Shown here piece after piece: positions 23,322 to 33,110 of a stretch of DNA of 64,000 nt. Under the pieces are notes generated by a model. It was not told the DNA's origin. It saw only the letters and a program-made list of their open reading frames with translations, and did not search any database. Numbering within the stretch: position 1 is the first letter of the stretch; every line of letters starts with the position of its first letter. The stretch lies in contig CP136064.1 in assembly GCA_032622095.1 (NCBI GenBank), positions 139,829,954-139,893,953 of the forward strand, given 5' to 3'. The position numbers were made by a program, and so were the translations under genes. The stretch comes from Siphonodentalium dalli (taxonomy: Eukaryota > Mollusca > Scaphopoda > Gadilida > Siphonodentaliidae).

Positions 23322-24251
23322 TTAGATGTCACTCAATTTTGAGATTTGTTTGATGCTTTTTGATTTATCGTTATATTTTACGTAAATATTCCCACCGACA
23401 GACCAGGAATCTTCCACCGATGAGGAGTCCCTTGCATTTTTTGAGAGGGAACTGTTTATGTCTGTCAAGTCTTCTTTAATCACGATTCCCTGTCCCTTTA
23501 ACGATTTCCTTTCTCTTATGACATCATTTTTAGCTCTTCTAGAAACAAATTGGCAAATTACACTTCTTGAATATTTTTGATTTGCAGCAAATTTACCAAT
23601 TCTGTGGGCAATGCTAATGTCACGTTGTTCTATCGGGAGATGAAGTTTGTCTTGAATAATTTTCACAAGTTTCTTTTCACATTGATCAATTGTTTCTGAG
23701 GCACTGTCGTCTTGCACTCCAAAAACACGAATGCTGTATTTTCGTGTTTGCTGTTCAAGTCTGTTGTTTTTTTCTTTTAACTCTCTCATTTCCTCTTTTA
23801 ACTCCCTGACTTCATTGTTCCTGTCCTGGACCTCACTCGTAAGTTGAATCAGCTTGGAATCCATTCGATCCATCCGGGTTTCGGTGTCAAAAACCTTACT
23901 GTCACAAATGTCCTTCACGCCCTCCAGTTTTTTGTCGAATTCACCCCTCATGTTTGTGATGATGCTGTTTAAACTTTCTGTCGTGACAAGTGGCTCAATG
24001 CTCTTTTCTAGGTCGGATTTTGTCACTAAGTTATCCAGCTTGGCATTCATTTCTGCAAGCACCTTACCAATGGAAGTGTCTGAGCTATCCGCAGAGGGTG
24101 TTTTCCCAAAAGAGATCTTCTGTTGACCAGATTGTCCAATGTCTGACTGTTTGAATTTCTTAGGTGGTGCTGTTTTGGTTTTATCTTTGACGATGCTGTC
24201 GTCGCCACTGGCGCTAGAAGTGGAGCTGGCTGGTGGTCGTTTAGGTGGCAT
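23322..24251 (-). CDS. LINE ORF1 protein: coiled coil plus L1-type RRM
   Basis: An uninterrupted 309-residue ORF starting MPPKRPPASSTSSASGDDS. Residues ~1-60 are basic and disordered. Residues ~65-170 are coiled-coil-like (EVRELKEEMRELKEKNNRLE). From ~172 it shows the RRM-like core of L1-type ORF1 proteins (YSIRVFGVQD, ISIAHRIGKF) followed by a C-terminal domain (SLKGQGIVIKEDL). Such proteins are trimeric nucleic-acid chaperones that coat LINE RNA. It is on the same strand as the LINE ORF2 at 15001-17858 and may be its ORF1, separated by 5.4 kb of satellite-like DNA. Unlike its neighbours it has no stop or frameshift. Confidence 0.8.
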   Translation of the reverse strand: MPPKRPPASSTSSASGDDSIVKDKTKTAPPKKFKQSDIGQSGQQKISFGKTPSADSSDTSIGKVLAEMNAKLDNLVTKSDLEKSIEPLVTTESLNSIITNMRGEFDKKLEGVKDICDSKVFDTETRMDRMDSKLIQLTSEVQDRNNEVRELKEEMRELKEKNNRLEQQTRKYSIRVFGVQDDSASETIDQCEKKLVKIIQDKLHLPIEQRDISIAHRIGKFAANQKYSRSVICQFVSRRAKNDVIRERKSLKGQGIVIKEDLTDINSSLSKNARDSSSVEDSWSVGGNIYVKYNDKSKSIKQISKLSDI

Positions 24252-24370
24252 TGTTTACCTCGAAATTAGGGAACACGTGTTTCGGAGTGTTATTTTATAA
24301 GTAACGAAATGTTTGTAGACATCGAATGTCAATACTTAGATAGATGTTGTTGGTTACTGTTCATTTGGTG

Positions 24371-25408
24371 TTGATTTGAAGCAGATTATTAAATGGAAAA
24401 GACCTTATACAAGTTGGCAACCGCAATGTGGAGAATTATGTCAATTTTTTGGGTGTCAAAATAGACGAAAACTTGAAATTTAAAGCACACGTTGAAACAA
24501 TTTGCTAAAACAATTCCAAGGCCATATGCTGTCTGAATAGGATAAAACATCTATTAACAACTAAATCTCTAAAATCGTTGTACTTCTCGTTAATTCACAG
24601 TCACTTGTTATATGCAATCCAAATTTGGGGCCATTCGAAAAGTATAGGCAGAATAACCACCTTACAGAAGCGGACAATGAGTCATATGTAGAAAACAATA
24701 TAATAGTCACACCGACCCACTCTTTATATCTGAACACATTTTGAAATTCGATGATCTATATCGTTTACACATATCACTCTTCGTGCACGATTGGCACTAT
24801 GATAGGCTACCAACTTCATTTATTAATTATTTTGAAACGTCAAAAAATAAAACCAGACAATATGGTCAACTAATATCGCATACTCCGAAAACAACATTTA
24901 GCTCTGAACTACCAGTCTTTTCTTTCATCAACATTTGGTTAGACGTCAGTTGTGATGCGAAATATATCTGGAGCAAATCTGCATTCAAAGCCGAATACAC
25001 CAAAAATGCTATCTGTCATTATCAACTGATAGTAAATTGCGACAACCCCCGATGTACTGACTGCAGAACCACCCATGCCTCGCCAGAATAATCTATATAA
25101 GTCCCATAGCTTGTGATTATGATAATTGACTCACCGAGCATCATCTCTCCTGCAATAACCAATTACTCATTCAAGAAAAGAGCTTAGTTATGGACCAGAG
25201 ACACCACTTGAAATCACTCACATGTTTTTTTGTACATACGTTGATTATATAATCAGGCCTTAATCACCAAATCTGCGCCAGGGGATGACAGGAAGACAGT
25301 CCTCGAGATTATGTCATCCCCTGGTTATATAATGTTATACTCTTCTTGTATTATAATTGTCATAAACATAAGTATTCATTATATCACCAATAAACAATCA
25401 ATCAATAC
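24371..25408 (+). mobile_element. 3' fragment of a LINE in plus orientation
   Basis: Plus-strand frames read the end of a LINE reverse transcriptase: NFLGVKIDENLKFKAHVETI (about 24440-24500), then SLYFSLIHSHLLYAIQIWGH, then FDDLYRLHISLFVHDWHYDR in 24741-25091. Stops and frame changes break it. The 3' end is AATAAACAATCAATCAATAC at about 25388-25408, a CR1-like tail, and gag sequence of the LTR element begins within a few bases. A hairpin around GGGGATGACA and TGTCATCCCC lies at about 25276-25323. The 5' part is missing. Confidence 0.8.
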
Positions 25409-25410
25409 AA

Positions 25411-26325
25411 AAGCCGGGCCTTGACCCCCGTAACTTGGAGGCCATGCCTGGAAATGTTGTGGTGGAATATTGTACCCAGGAGTATTCATGGGTATCCCCT
25501 GGGGCTGGACTGGTGCCACTACTTGGCCCGCGATAGGTTCCCATGGCCTATACCCTGAATATTCATGGATATTCCCTGGGGCTGGACATGTGCCGCTGAT
25601 TTGCCAGTGACTGGTTCCGGCGGCCTGTGCCCTTGAGTGTTCTCCCTAGTGGTCGGTCCACCGGTTTGGCACGCCCCACCGGTTCGGTCTATCTCACCAA
25701 TTTGCCTGCCTGTCAAGTGACGTTCATCGTCACTTGGTCTTGGGCTGTGTAATTGCTTTAGCTCTTTAAGCAACCCAAATTGGCGTTCGATGTCAGCTAT
25801 TTTACGGTACGGATCAGCTGTGTTGTGATGGTAGTTCCTATCCTCACCTGACAAGTGGTTGGGTCCCTCGATCCCCTGGTGGTTATCATTACTACGGTGG
25901 GCATTACCATATGCTTGCGGTATTTCTTCGGAGTAGTGATCGCTATTCCCGTCCGGTCTGAGGTATGGCCGTGGGACCCTGTGCCCATCCAACGAGTCAT
26001 TTCGTTGAATTCTATAACAATCTTTTGGGCGCACCCCCCTCTCATCACCCCGGGCGTTTCGTACTTCCTCTATCAATTGTTCCCTTTCTAGGGCATGTCT
26101 GGACAAGTCATTTGTACTAATTGATGGGTTGACTGATACACCTTTGCCGTGGCTGGCTGGTTGGATGTCCCTACGTGACATAGGGGCTCCCTCATTTTCG
26201 TCATCACTGATAACGTCCAATTTGGACAACAAATTTTGCCCTGGGAGGGGTTTGAACCTGTCGTCCGATTGTGAGCTACCGCTACCTATGCCCGACTTCT
26301 CTGGCTTATATCGTTTCGGTCTCAT
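25411..26325 (-). pseudogene. gag-like ORF of the large LTR element
   Basis: Starts at ATG 26323-26325 (MRPKRYKPEKSGIGSG). The frame stays open a little upstream but has no earlier ATG. It is hydrophilic and low in complexity: charged N-terminus, a middle rich in Asn, His, Arg and Gly, a short helical stretch (ADIERQFGLLKELKQLH), then Gln/Pro/Gly-rich sequence. The frame breaks near 25560, after which the neighbouring frame continues (VQPQGIPMNTPGYNIPPQ) to the LINE junction. VQPQGI-x-MN occurs twice in tandem. No CCHC knuckle is visible, so the gag assignment rests on position between leader and pol and on composition. Confidence 0.6.
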
Positions 26326-26444
26326 GTCACCCTCCAAATGTAGTACTTTACTATCCGGGGTCTCATGGAATAACCCGATTGACTAGTCGGGTCTATGTTT
26401 GATGGAGGGAATTGTTTATACACTTCCATTTTGTTTAATGGATA

Positions 26445-26805
26445 GTGAATACCTAGTAGTAGGTAGAGAGAAAAAAATATGTCGGTATCGTGCAGTGTAT
26501 CTGCTAGCCACCAATGTGTACTCGCGTCCTAGTATTATATGTCGGTATCTTGCAAATATTTTTGCCAGCCACCAAATTGTACTCGCGACCTAGTATTAGG
26601 ATGCGAACAAAAAATATGTCGGTATTTAGCAAATATTCTTGCCAGCCACCAATTTGTACTCGCGACCTAGTATTAGGTAGCGAAAAAATATGTCGGTATG
26701 TAGCAATTTATTTGCCAGCCACCAATTTGTGCTCGCGACCTAGTATTAGGTAGCAAAAAAATATGTCGGTATCCTGCAAATATTTGCAGGCCACCAGATT
26801 CTGAA
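26445..26805 (-). repeat. Five ~60-78-bp tandem repeats in the LTR element's 5' leader
   Basis: The unit contains CCTAGTATTAGGTAGC, AAAAATATGTCGGTAT and GCCAGCCACCAATTTGTACT, with copies starting near 26450, 26529, 26590, 26667 and 26740. They lie between PBS and gag, where leader repeats may affect packaging or translation (inference). Confidence 0.85.
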
Positions 26806-27289
26806 AAAAGAATGTTAGCTAAGCGAACAATGATAATTCAGCAGAGTGTCTCTGATGAAAATTAAGCAAAATTTTATCAAAATAAGCCACTTGTTTGTTG
26901 AATTTGGCCAATATTGGGCAAAGTCCACAATTCTACAGCAAAATAGACCAAAAGTAATGGAAATTTTCAGACCAGACGCAGATGCCGGTCAGAAAACATG
27001 TGAAAATCAGTTATTTTGAAACATGTTGAATTTTGACCGAATTCTCCTTTTTGCAATGGCAGGCAAAGTTTTTGAATTTTTTTAGCATAAATTTTGTTTT
27101 TAAATTCGTACAAAGATATGGGATCACCTTTCTAGTCATTAGAAATGTGAAAAAATTATTACATGTGTTTCGCAATAATTGAGGGTTGTATTGATTTAAC
27201 CAAAAGTCGTTTCGGCTAAATCCGAACAACGTGGTTTCCCCGTGGTACGAGAAAACCGACACAAATTCGTTCTCAAAAACATGAAAAAA
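26806..27289 (-). other. 5' leader of the large LTR element
   Basis: Untranslated region between PBS and leader repeats. No convincing ORF. Confidence 0.6.
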
Positions 27290-27302
27290 GTCGACGACGC
27301 CA
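27290..27302 (-). other. Primer-binding site of the large LTR element
   Basis: On the minus strand TGGCGTCGTCGAC begins two bases after the LTR end. The TGG start is what pairing to a tRNA 3'-CCA end requires. I cannot identify the tRNA. Confidence 0.7.
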
Positions 27303-27304
27303 AA

Positions 27305-27659
27305 TATTGAATCTTTGGCATAGATCCAATATGAAATTTATGTATCACTGAACAATATTATTTATACATGCATTAAACATACCTTTTATTAATGGCGAAA
27401 ACACAACACAAGAAGAAACAATTGAAGACAATAGATGCTTGATGACTTTCAGCTTCTTTATTTAGCTTAGACTGATTCCTGGCTTTCGGTCACGTGGTAT
27501 TGTGGGAGGTCCACGGAGGGCGGAACTAACATCGCAGCGTCTGGATGCTCCGGGGTTGTGCCTCTCTGCTCCGGGTAACTCCGGCGTAGGATACATCGGA
27601 GTCGACGACAATTCCGGTTGAACTCCCAAAAGAACACACTAATTTCCAAAGACACAACA
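27305..27659 (-). repeat. 5' LTR of the large LTR element
   Basis: Same length as the 3' LTR, about five substitutions apart (for example near 27453 and 27539). Followed on the outside by GTAA (27660-27663), matching 7941-7944. Confidence 0.9.
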
Positions 27660-27663
27660 GTAA

Positions 27664-28706
27664 GTCATTGTGTAATTATGAGAAGTGGTGAGGGGTACTC
27701 TCAATTCACATGATCTAAACATTTCTGTCACATATTAACTACATACGGTATATATTATTATTCTTTTCATTATGTCATAATATTATACTCAAGTGGTATC
27801 AGCAAATTGTTAATTTTCCCAAATCGTCGTTTGCAAAATTGGGTGTATTATCAACGGCTTTCAATGTATCGATTGACAATGATCGATACTTACACAAAAT
27901 AAAAATTGACTTCACAGTTAAGTTGGTAATATTAAGGAGTACTAGTCTAGGCTAAAATTTCCGATAAATAATGTCACTAAATTTCATGTTTGTTCGATTA
28001 ATTCACGTTGACGTAAATTGGTTCAGAACATAAAATAATTGCTAATGGCAATGTTTAATGAGTTATTTACTTTGTTTTATGTCAAAAGTTCTTGATTATT
28101 TTACATATATGTGTGGCACATTACTTCTATTATATTAGCATGTGAAAACTCAAACAATTGTCCTTTATAAACCAAACAGATATCAAAATAATTATTAATT
28201 ATTCCATTGTTAAAACCTAGCTCCTTTGTTCTACCTCGACTTTCTATTTCTCTGAATGGTCATATTATACTATGCTTTATATCACAAGTCTACATTCTTA
28301 TCTAGAATGGTCATGTCTCTCAATGTTTGTACTACGAACTCCCACGGGGATCTCTATTCAAGAAATATCAATCATCTGCATAGTGCTTATAAACCCCATG
28401 TTTATGTAATACAATTCCTTGTCAGCATGTATTGATCAATGTAATTTCTCATTGCATGTTATAAAACTGTTTAAGTCGGTTATAACTTATGGACTCGCTA
28501 CCGGACATTCATACACTAAATGGTCTCGGGCTATGCCCTTTACCATCTAGTTTACGAATGTCCAGTAGCTCTTACATTAAACCTGACAGAGTGCCACGTA
28601 GGATTTTGTGTACAGGTACTTCAGAAATCAATAATGCAGGCATGCCAAAAATATCTTCAGAAATTCCACTGGATATTTACAAGAAAAATGCTCTGCTAGT
28701 AATTAA
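27664..28706. other. Non-coding AT-rich stretch
   Basis: No recognisable gene or repeat. The frame 28489-29040 starts here but mostly reads the Helitron repeat. Confidence 0.45.
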
Positions 28707-29194
28707 TCTCATATATATTTTGTATGTTTGTCTGTATGTTTGTCATTTATACAAATCTACGATTCTCGACCGATCGGGACGAAACTTGGTACGTGTGTGT
28801 AGTTTGACCAGGCGGTGGACGTTGTCGTATTGGCGAGCCCGTGCGGTGCCCGATTCGCGCATGCGCAGACGAGATCTCGGAAACGGGTGGAGCTATCGAC
28901 TTGAAATTTGGTATGTGAATGTATCTTGCCCCGAATACGAATTTTATCGGGTCGCCGAGCCCGTGCGACGCCAGCTTCGCGCATGCGCAGACGAGATCTC
29001 GGAAACGGGTGGAGCTATCGACTTGAAATTTGGTATGTGAATGTATCTTGCCCCGGATACGAATTTTATCGGGTCGCCGAGCCCGTGCGACGCCAGCTCC
29101 GCGCATGCGCAGACCATATCTCGGAAACGGGTGGAGCTATCGACTTGAAATTTGGTTTTTTAATAGCCCGGACAACGTCGGGCTCATCGGCTAG
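28707..29194 (+). mobile_element. Non-autonomous Helitron, copy 1
   Basis: Begins TCTCATATATATTTTG after an A. Ends with the hairpin AGCCCGGACAACGTCGGGCT, then CATCGG, then CTAG (29191-29194). A 5' TC, a short palindrome about 6-12 bases before a terminal CTAG, and no TIR or target duplication are Helitron hallmarks. No protein is encoded. Confidence 0.8.
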
Positions 29195-29815
29195 TCTCAT
29201 ATATATTTTGAAGACCTCTGTCTGTATGTTTGTCTGTATGTTTGTCATTGATACAAATCTACGATTCTCGGCCGATCGGGACGAAACTTTGTACGTGTGT
29301 GTAGTTTGACCAGGCGGTGGACGTTGTCGTAATGGCGAGCCCGTGCGGCGCCCGTGCAGCCCTTGCGCAGACGAGATCTCAGAAACAGTGGAGCTATCGA
29401 CTTGAAATTTGGTATGTGAATGTATCTTGCCCCGGATACGAATTGTATCGGGTCGCCGAGCCCGTGCGACGCCATCTTCGCGCATGCGCAGACGAGATCT
29501 CGGAAACGGGTGGAGCTATCGACTTCCCCGGACAACGTCGGGCTGGGTAGAGCTATCGACTTGAAATTTGGTTTTTGAATAGCCCGGACAACGTCGGAAT
29601 TTTATCGGGTCGCCGAGCCCGTGCGATGCCAGCTTCGCGCATGCGCAAACGAGATCTCGGAAACGGGTGGAGCTATCGACTTGAAATTTGGTATGTGAAT
29701 GTATCTTGCCCCGGATACGAATTTTATCGGGTCGCCGAGACCGTGCGACGCCAGCTTCGCGCATGCGCAGACCAGATCTCGGAAACGGGTGGAGCCATCG
29801 ACTTGAAATTTGGTT
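28850..29815 (+). repeat. 121-bp tandem repeats inside both Helitrons
   Basis: The unit includes ACGAGATCTCGGAAACGGGT, GGAGCTATCGACTTGAAATT and GCCCGTGCGACGCCAGCTTC. Copies lie near 28870, 28992, 29113, 29371, 29492, 29651 and 29772, with intact spacings of 121-122 bases. Open frames on both strands come from the repeat and its higher GC content. Confidence 0.9.
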
Positions 29816-29852
29816 TTTGAATAGCCCGGACAACGTCGGGCTCGTCGGCTAG
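29195..29852 (+). mobile_element. Non-autonomous Helitron, copy 2, joined head-to-tail
   Basis: Starts TCTCATATATATTTTG immediately after the CTAG of copy 1. Ends hairpin-CTCGTCGG-CTAG at 29852, followed by T as expected for insertion between A and T. Internal partial copies of the terminal hairpin lie near 29525 and 29582, suggesting rearranged ends. Confidence 0.8.
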
Positions 29853-30244
29853 TGTTATATATAGCTACAATGGCACTGATTATTGTTACATCCAATGCTG
29901 TTTTCGCATTCAATTAGATCTTTGAGCGTTTTCCCAAATGTAATTAATGTACAAAAACATGACAAATTCTGACTATTATGGTTTGTTTAGTGGACCCCAT
30001 GCAGACTCCGGACACCCAAACATGTTGTATCGGATCGGCAAATGGCCTAGAACCATGTGTAATACATGTATATGAATCCGCTTAACAGAGAGCATGCTCT
30101 TCAATCCATCACTGGAAATTTCCAACTTTTCTCCTTCATCATTCCATGAACTTCTGTGATAATTATTTCTCACGTCCAAGCTGAGTTACATTAATACTTT
30201 TATTAATATACATCATCTTTTTTGGCCCATTATGTGCAGGTAGG
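29853..30244. other. Non-coding stretch
   Basis: No gene or element recognised. Confidence 0.4.
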
Positions 30245-30846
30245 AACATGTTTGGAACTACATTGGAACTGCAGAGAAGAAGTTCAACACAAACACCTAA
30301 TATGATCCCGATCTCTGAGCTTCAGGTAGTGTAGTTCAATGTTCGTACTAAGAATTAAAGGTTCAGAATCATACCCACATGTTGCATCTATGTACATGTG
30401 TATGTACAGCAGGAAATTCTCTAACGTGGTGACCAGGATGAAAATCATACAATGTTCCACTTCCAGTAAGAAACCGCATATCTGATTGGTCAGAGAGTCG
30501 CGCAACATATCCCATGTTCACGTCTGGAGCCTTCAACATAACGGAAACATGTTTGGAACTACATTTGAACTACCGATACGAAGTTCAACACAAACACCTA
30601 ATATGATCCTGATCTCTGAGCTTGAGGCAGTGCAGCTTGATGTTCGTACTAAGAATTAAAGGTTCAGCATCGTACCTGCAGGTTGCATCTATGTACATGT
30701 ATATGTACTGCAGGAAATTCTCTAACGTGGTGACCAGGATGAAAATCATACAATGTTCAGCTCCAGTAGGAAACCGCGTCTTTGACTGGTCAGAGAGTCG
30801 CGCAACATATCCCATGTTTACGTCTGGAGCCATCAACATAACGGAA
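30245..30846 (-). repeat. 301-bp tandem duplication
   Basis: Bases 30245-30545 and 30546-30846 are two adjacent copies, sharing for example CAGGAAATTCTCTAACGTGG and GGTCAGAGAGTCGCGCAACA. Both keep a minus-strand open frame (HCMIFILVTTLENFL in each). Confidence 0.85.
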
Positions 30847-31025
30847 ACCAAGACCGTTTCATCGTCTTTCGATGGCCTTTTCATGACGTCATTTATGTTG
30901 GAGAGAGGTATAGGAGATTTTGACATTTTCTGCTGATCATTCTTCGGAATAAGTGCCAAATTAATGTGAATGACCAGGACTGTTGGCAGAACATATACAA
31001 TATTGTTGTCGATTGACGGTAACAT
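30585..31025 (-). CDS. Hypothetical ORF partly within the 301-bp duplication
   Basis: A 146-residue open frame starting MLPSIDNNIVYVLPT. A second, shorter frame at 30284-30508 repeats its C-terminal half because of the duplication. I recognise no domain. The start is hydrophobic (YVLPTVLVIHINLALIP). It could be a remnant exon or a chance frame; persistence in both copies is the only support. Confidence 0.2.
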   Translation of the reverse strand: MLPSIDNNIVYVLPTVLVIHINLALIPKNDQQKMSKSPIPLSNINDVMKRPSKDDETVLVSVMLMAPDVNMGYVARLSDQSKTRFPTGAEHCMIFILVTTLENFLQYIYMYIDATCRYDAEPLILSTNIKLHCLKLRDQDHIRCLC

Positions 31026-31639
31026 GGCGTGACATTGACCGCTTGGAGCCTATATTCAACCTCGTAGCTTTGCGAATCGGTTGAACATAAACTCGAAGCC
31101 GTCAGTGTCACACCTTGTTACCACCAATCTACCACAACTAATCGTTTTCCTGAACAAACAATTTCGCTATAAAAGTGTGTAACGATCTTAGACAGTATTA
31201 TTCAAAATAACATGTTATCACATATTGAATGCATAAAATGTATTCATTTTATCTCAGATTTAGAAACCTGAACAATACGTTGAAAATGTCTGGATCTTTA
31301 ATCTACAGTTAAAGGTGACATATGCAACTGGTTTCATCATTTTGGCTAAATAGTGAATTTAATTGGTTGCCGCTTGGGTGAGCCAACATATTCTTCAAAC
31401 GCGATATTTTAGAAACGCGCCTATCTACTGATGTGTTGCGTAACATTTCAATGTTTGAGATAGATTTCGCATTTTGAGCAAAAACTTCATGACCTATCTC
31501 CCCATATTTTGTGACATCACCGATTGAGGTTAAAGCAATCGCTGTTGATTTCTCCCAACACATATAGCATATTTCTGCAAAATGATAAGTCAAGTGATAT
31601 AGAATAGCGGCCAAATCCAAAAAGGGCCTTAGTTTTCGA
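31026..31639. other. Non-coding stretch
   Basis: No gene recognised. The minus-strand frame at 31309-31620 looks like chance. Confidence 0.4.
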
Positions 31640-33110
31640 GATACCCCTACCCTCGGCAGAACAAGTTGAAACCAACTTTTTCTGGAAGGTAACTATATGT
31701 CATTTATGAAAATAATTCTAACCCTTACCGGAATTGGTGGCAGCTATGCATGGTGCGACTATTTGTGAAGGTACCCTACCGAAAAATTAGCCTGTTTTCA
31801 GCGGTTGACCAGCTATACACAATTGGTTAAACGTTAAGCACATCACCAAAAACATAAAGTTCTATTTGTTATTATGTGGTACATGGTGATATTAGATCGG
31901 AATGTTCTTATTTTTTCTGGTTTGTTTGAGATTTAACTACGTCATGATGGAGAATGTAACGTTCTGCGTCAAAACATCATGACGATTCAGAGAAACTGTC
32001 GCACGTCAACTCTGTACAAAACTAGCACGCTGGATTGAGCTTACCTTGTCATATAAGTTTGGAAAGACTGGCGTATTTCCTACCGGGCGGTATTAACACT
32101 ATTTTCCTGATCCTACAAATGTTGCAATAATAGGCAAAAACTTAACCCTTTTCCCCAATGTCATGAAATGCTAAGTATAACCATCGCCGGGGATTGGATC
32201 CCAGAATGAGAGAATAGTGCGTAGTATTTCCTTTTATTTGATGTAGAACACATAAAACAAATGTAAAATGCAAATTTCCAACCATATTCACTATTAGATG
32301 AGTATCAAACTCCAAGATGGCGTCCAATATGGCATTCAGTTTTTATTTTAATACTTAGTGAAGTGACATACGAAATGTCCACAAAAGGAACATCCCCAGT
32401 GGTAACATGTATATTATTTTAATGACCATATAGAATAGCATTTCATATGAAACATTAGTTTCACCAATAATACATATTATCAATTGGTAAAACAATAGTC
32501 AAAAATTTAATCCGCCGTTCAATATCATAACATTCGAACTAAAGTTGTCGCCTGGGATTGGAACCACGAATGATCGCATAATGCGCAATATTTTGTTTTT
32601 ATTTAATGTAGAATATACATGCAAATTGGCCAGAGAAAATTGCCATCCAGATTTGTTATTAGAAGAGTATCATAATAAGATGGCGCTCAATATGGCGGCC
32701 AATTTTTATTTCAAGACTTAATGAACGGGCATACGACACATTCAGAAAAGGAACGTCCCAGTGGTATATTATATATCATTGTACTGACTACATAGAATAT
32801 TTCATATCAAATATTAGATTCAGCATTGATCCATATTATCAATTGATGAAATAATTAGACAAAAAACTTAACCACCCCTATATACAGTCAAAAACGTCCA
32901 CACAAATAGGCTACTGGGGATTGTAGTACAGTCCAAAAAGAAATGAGCATACATTTTGGATTCATTTGTGCTATATACGATATATATACAAAAAGTTTGG
33001 AAGTCACACCCACTATTGGGCCATAATGGCGGCCAACATGGCAGTTAAGTTTAATGTCAACACTATGTGAACAACTAATACGATATGCGGACAAAGAACG
33101 TCTCATATGG
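31640..33110 (+). repeat. Diverged ~350-bp tandem repeats; left member of a long inverted pair
   Basis: Units share phrases such as AAGATGGCGTCCAATATGGC, TTAGATGAGTATCA and CCAGTGGTA (near 32394, 32757 and a decayed copy near 33103), about 350-360 bases apart. The block as a whole is found again, reverse-complemented, at 42600-44011; its outer edge (GATACCCCTACCCTCGG near 31641) matches the outer edge there. Confidence 0.8.

Larger units (their letters stand above)
7945..27659 (-). mobile_element. Large Ty3/gypsy-like LTR retrotransposon with nested insertions and extra ORF
   Basis: Two 355-bp direct repeats (7945-8299 and 27305-27659) are flanked by the same four bases, GTAA (7941-7944 and 27660-27663). 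On the minus strand a PBS follows the 27.3-kb LTR and a polypurine tract precedes the 7.9-kb LTR, so transcription runs from right to left. Order: 5' LTR, leader repeats, gag, [LINE fragments and satellite], RNase H, integrase with PHD finger, extra ORF ending in TatD, 3' LTR. Protease and reverse transcriptase are absent; LINE sequence sits where they should be. The LTRs differ at about 5 of 355 positions, so they look young, yet the coding regions carry many frameshifts and lost catalytic residues. It is non-autonomous as it stands. Confidence 0.88.

Noticed and set aside
28850-29815. CRISPR-like array
   Set aside because: Units are directly contiguous 121-bp tandem repeats without unique spacers, in a eukaryotic context.
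28489-29833. Several ORFs of 75-183 residues on both strands
   Set aside because: They are translations of the 121-bp Helitron minisatellite and change frame with each unit; no protein family is visible.
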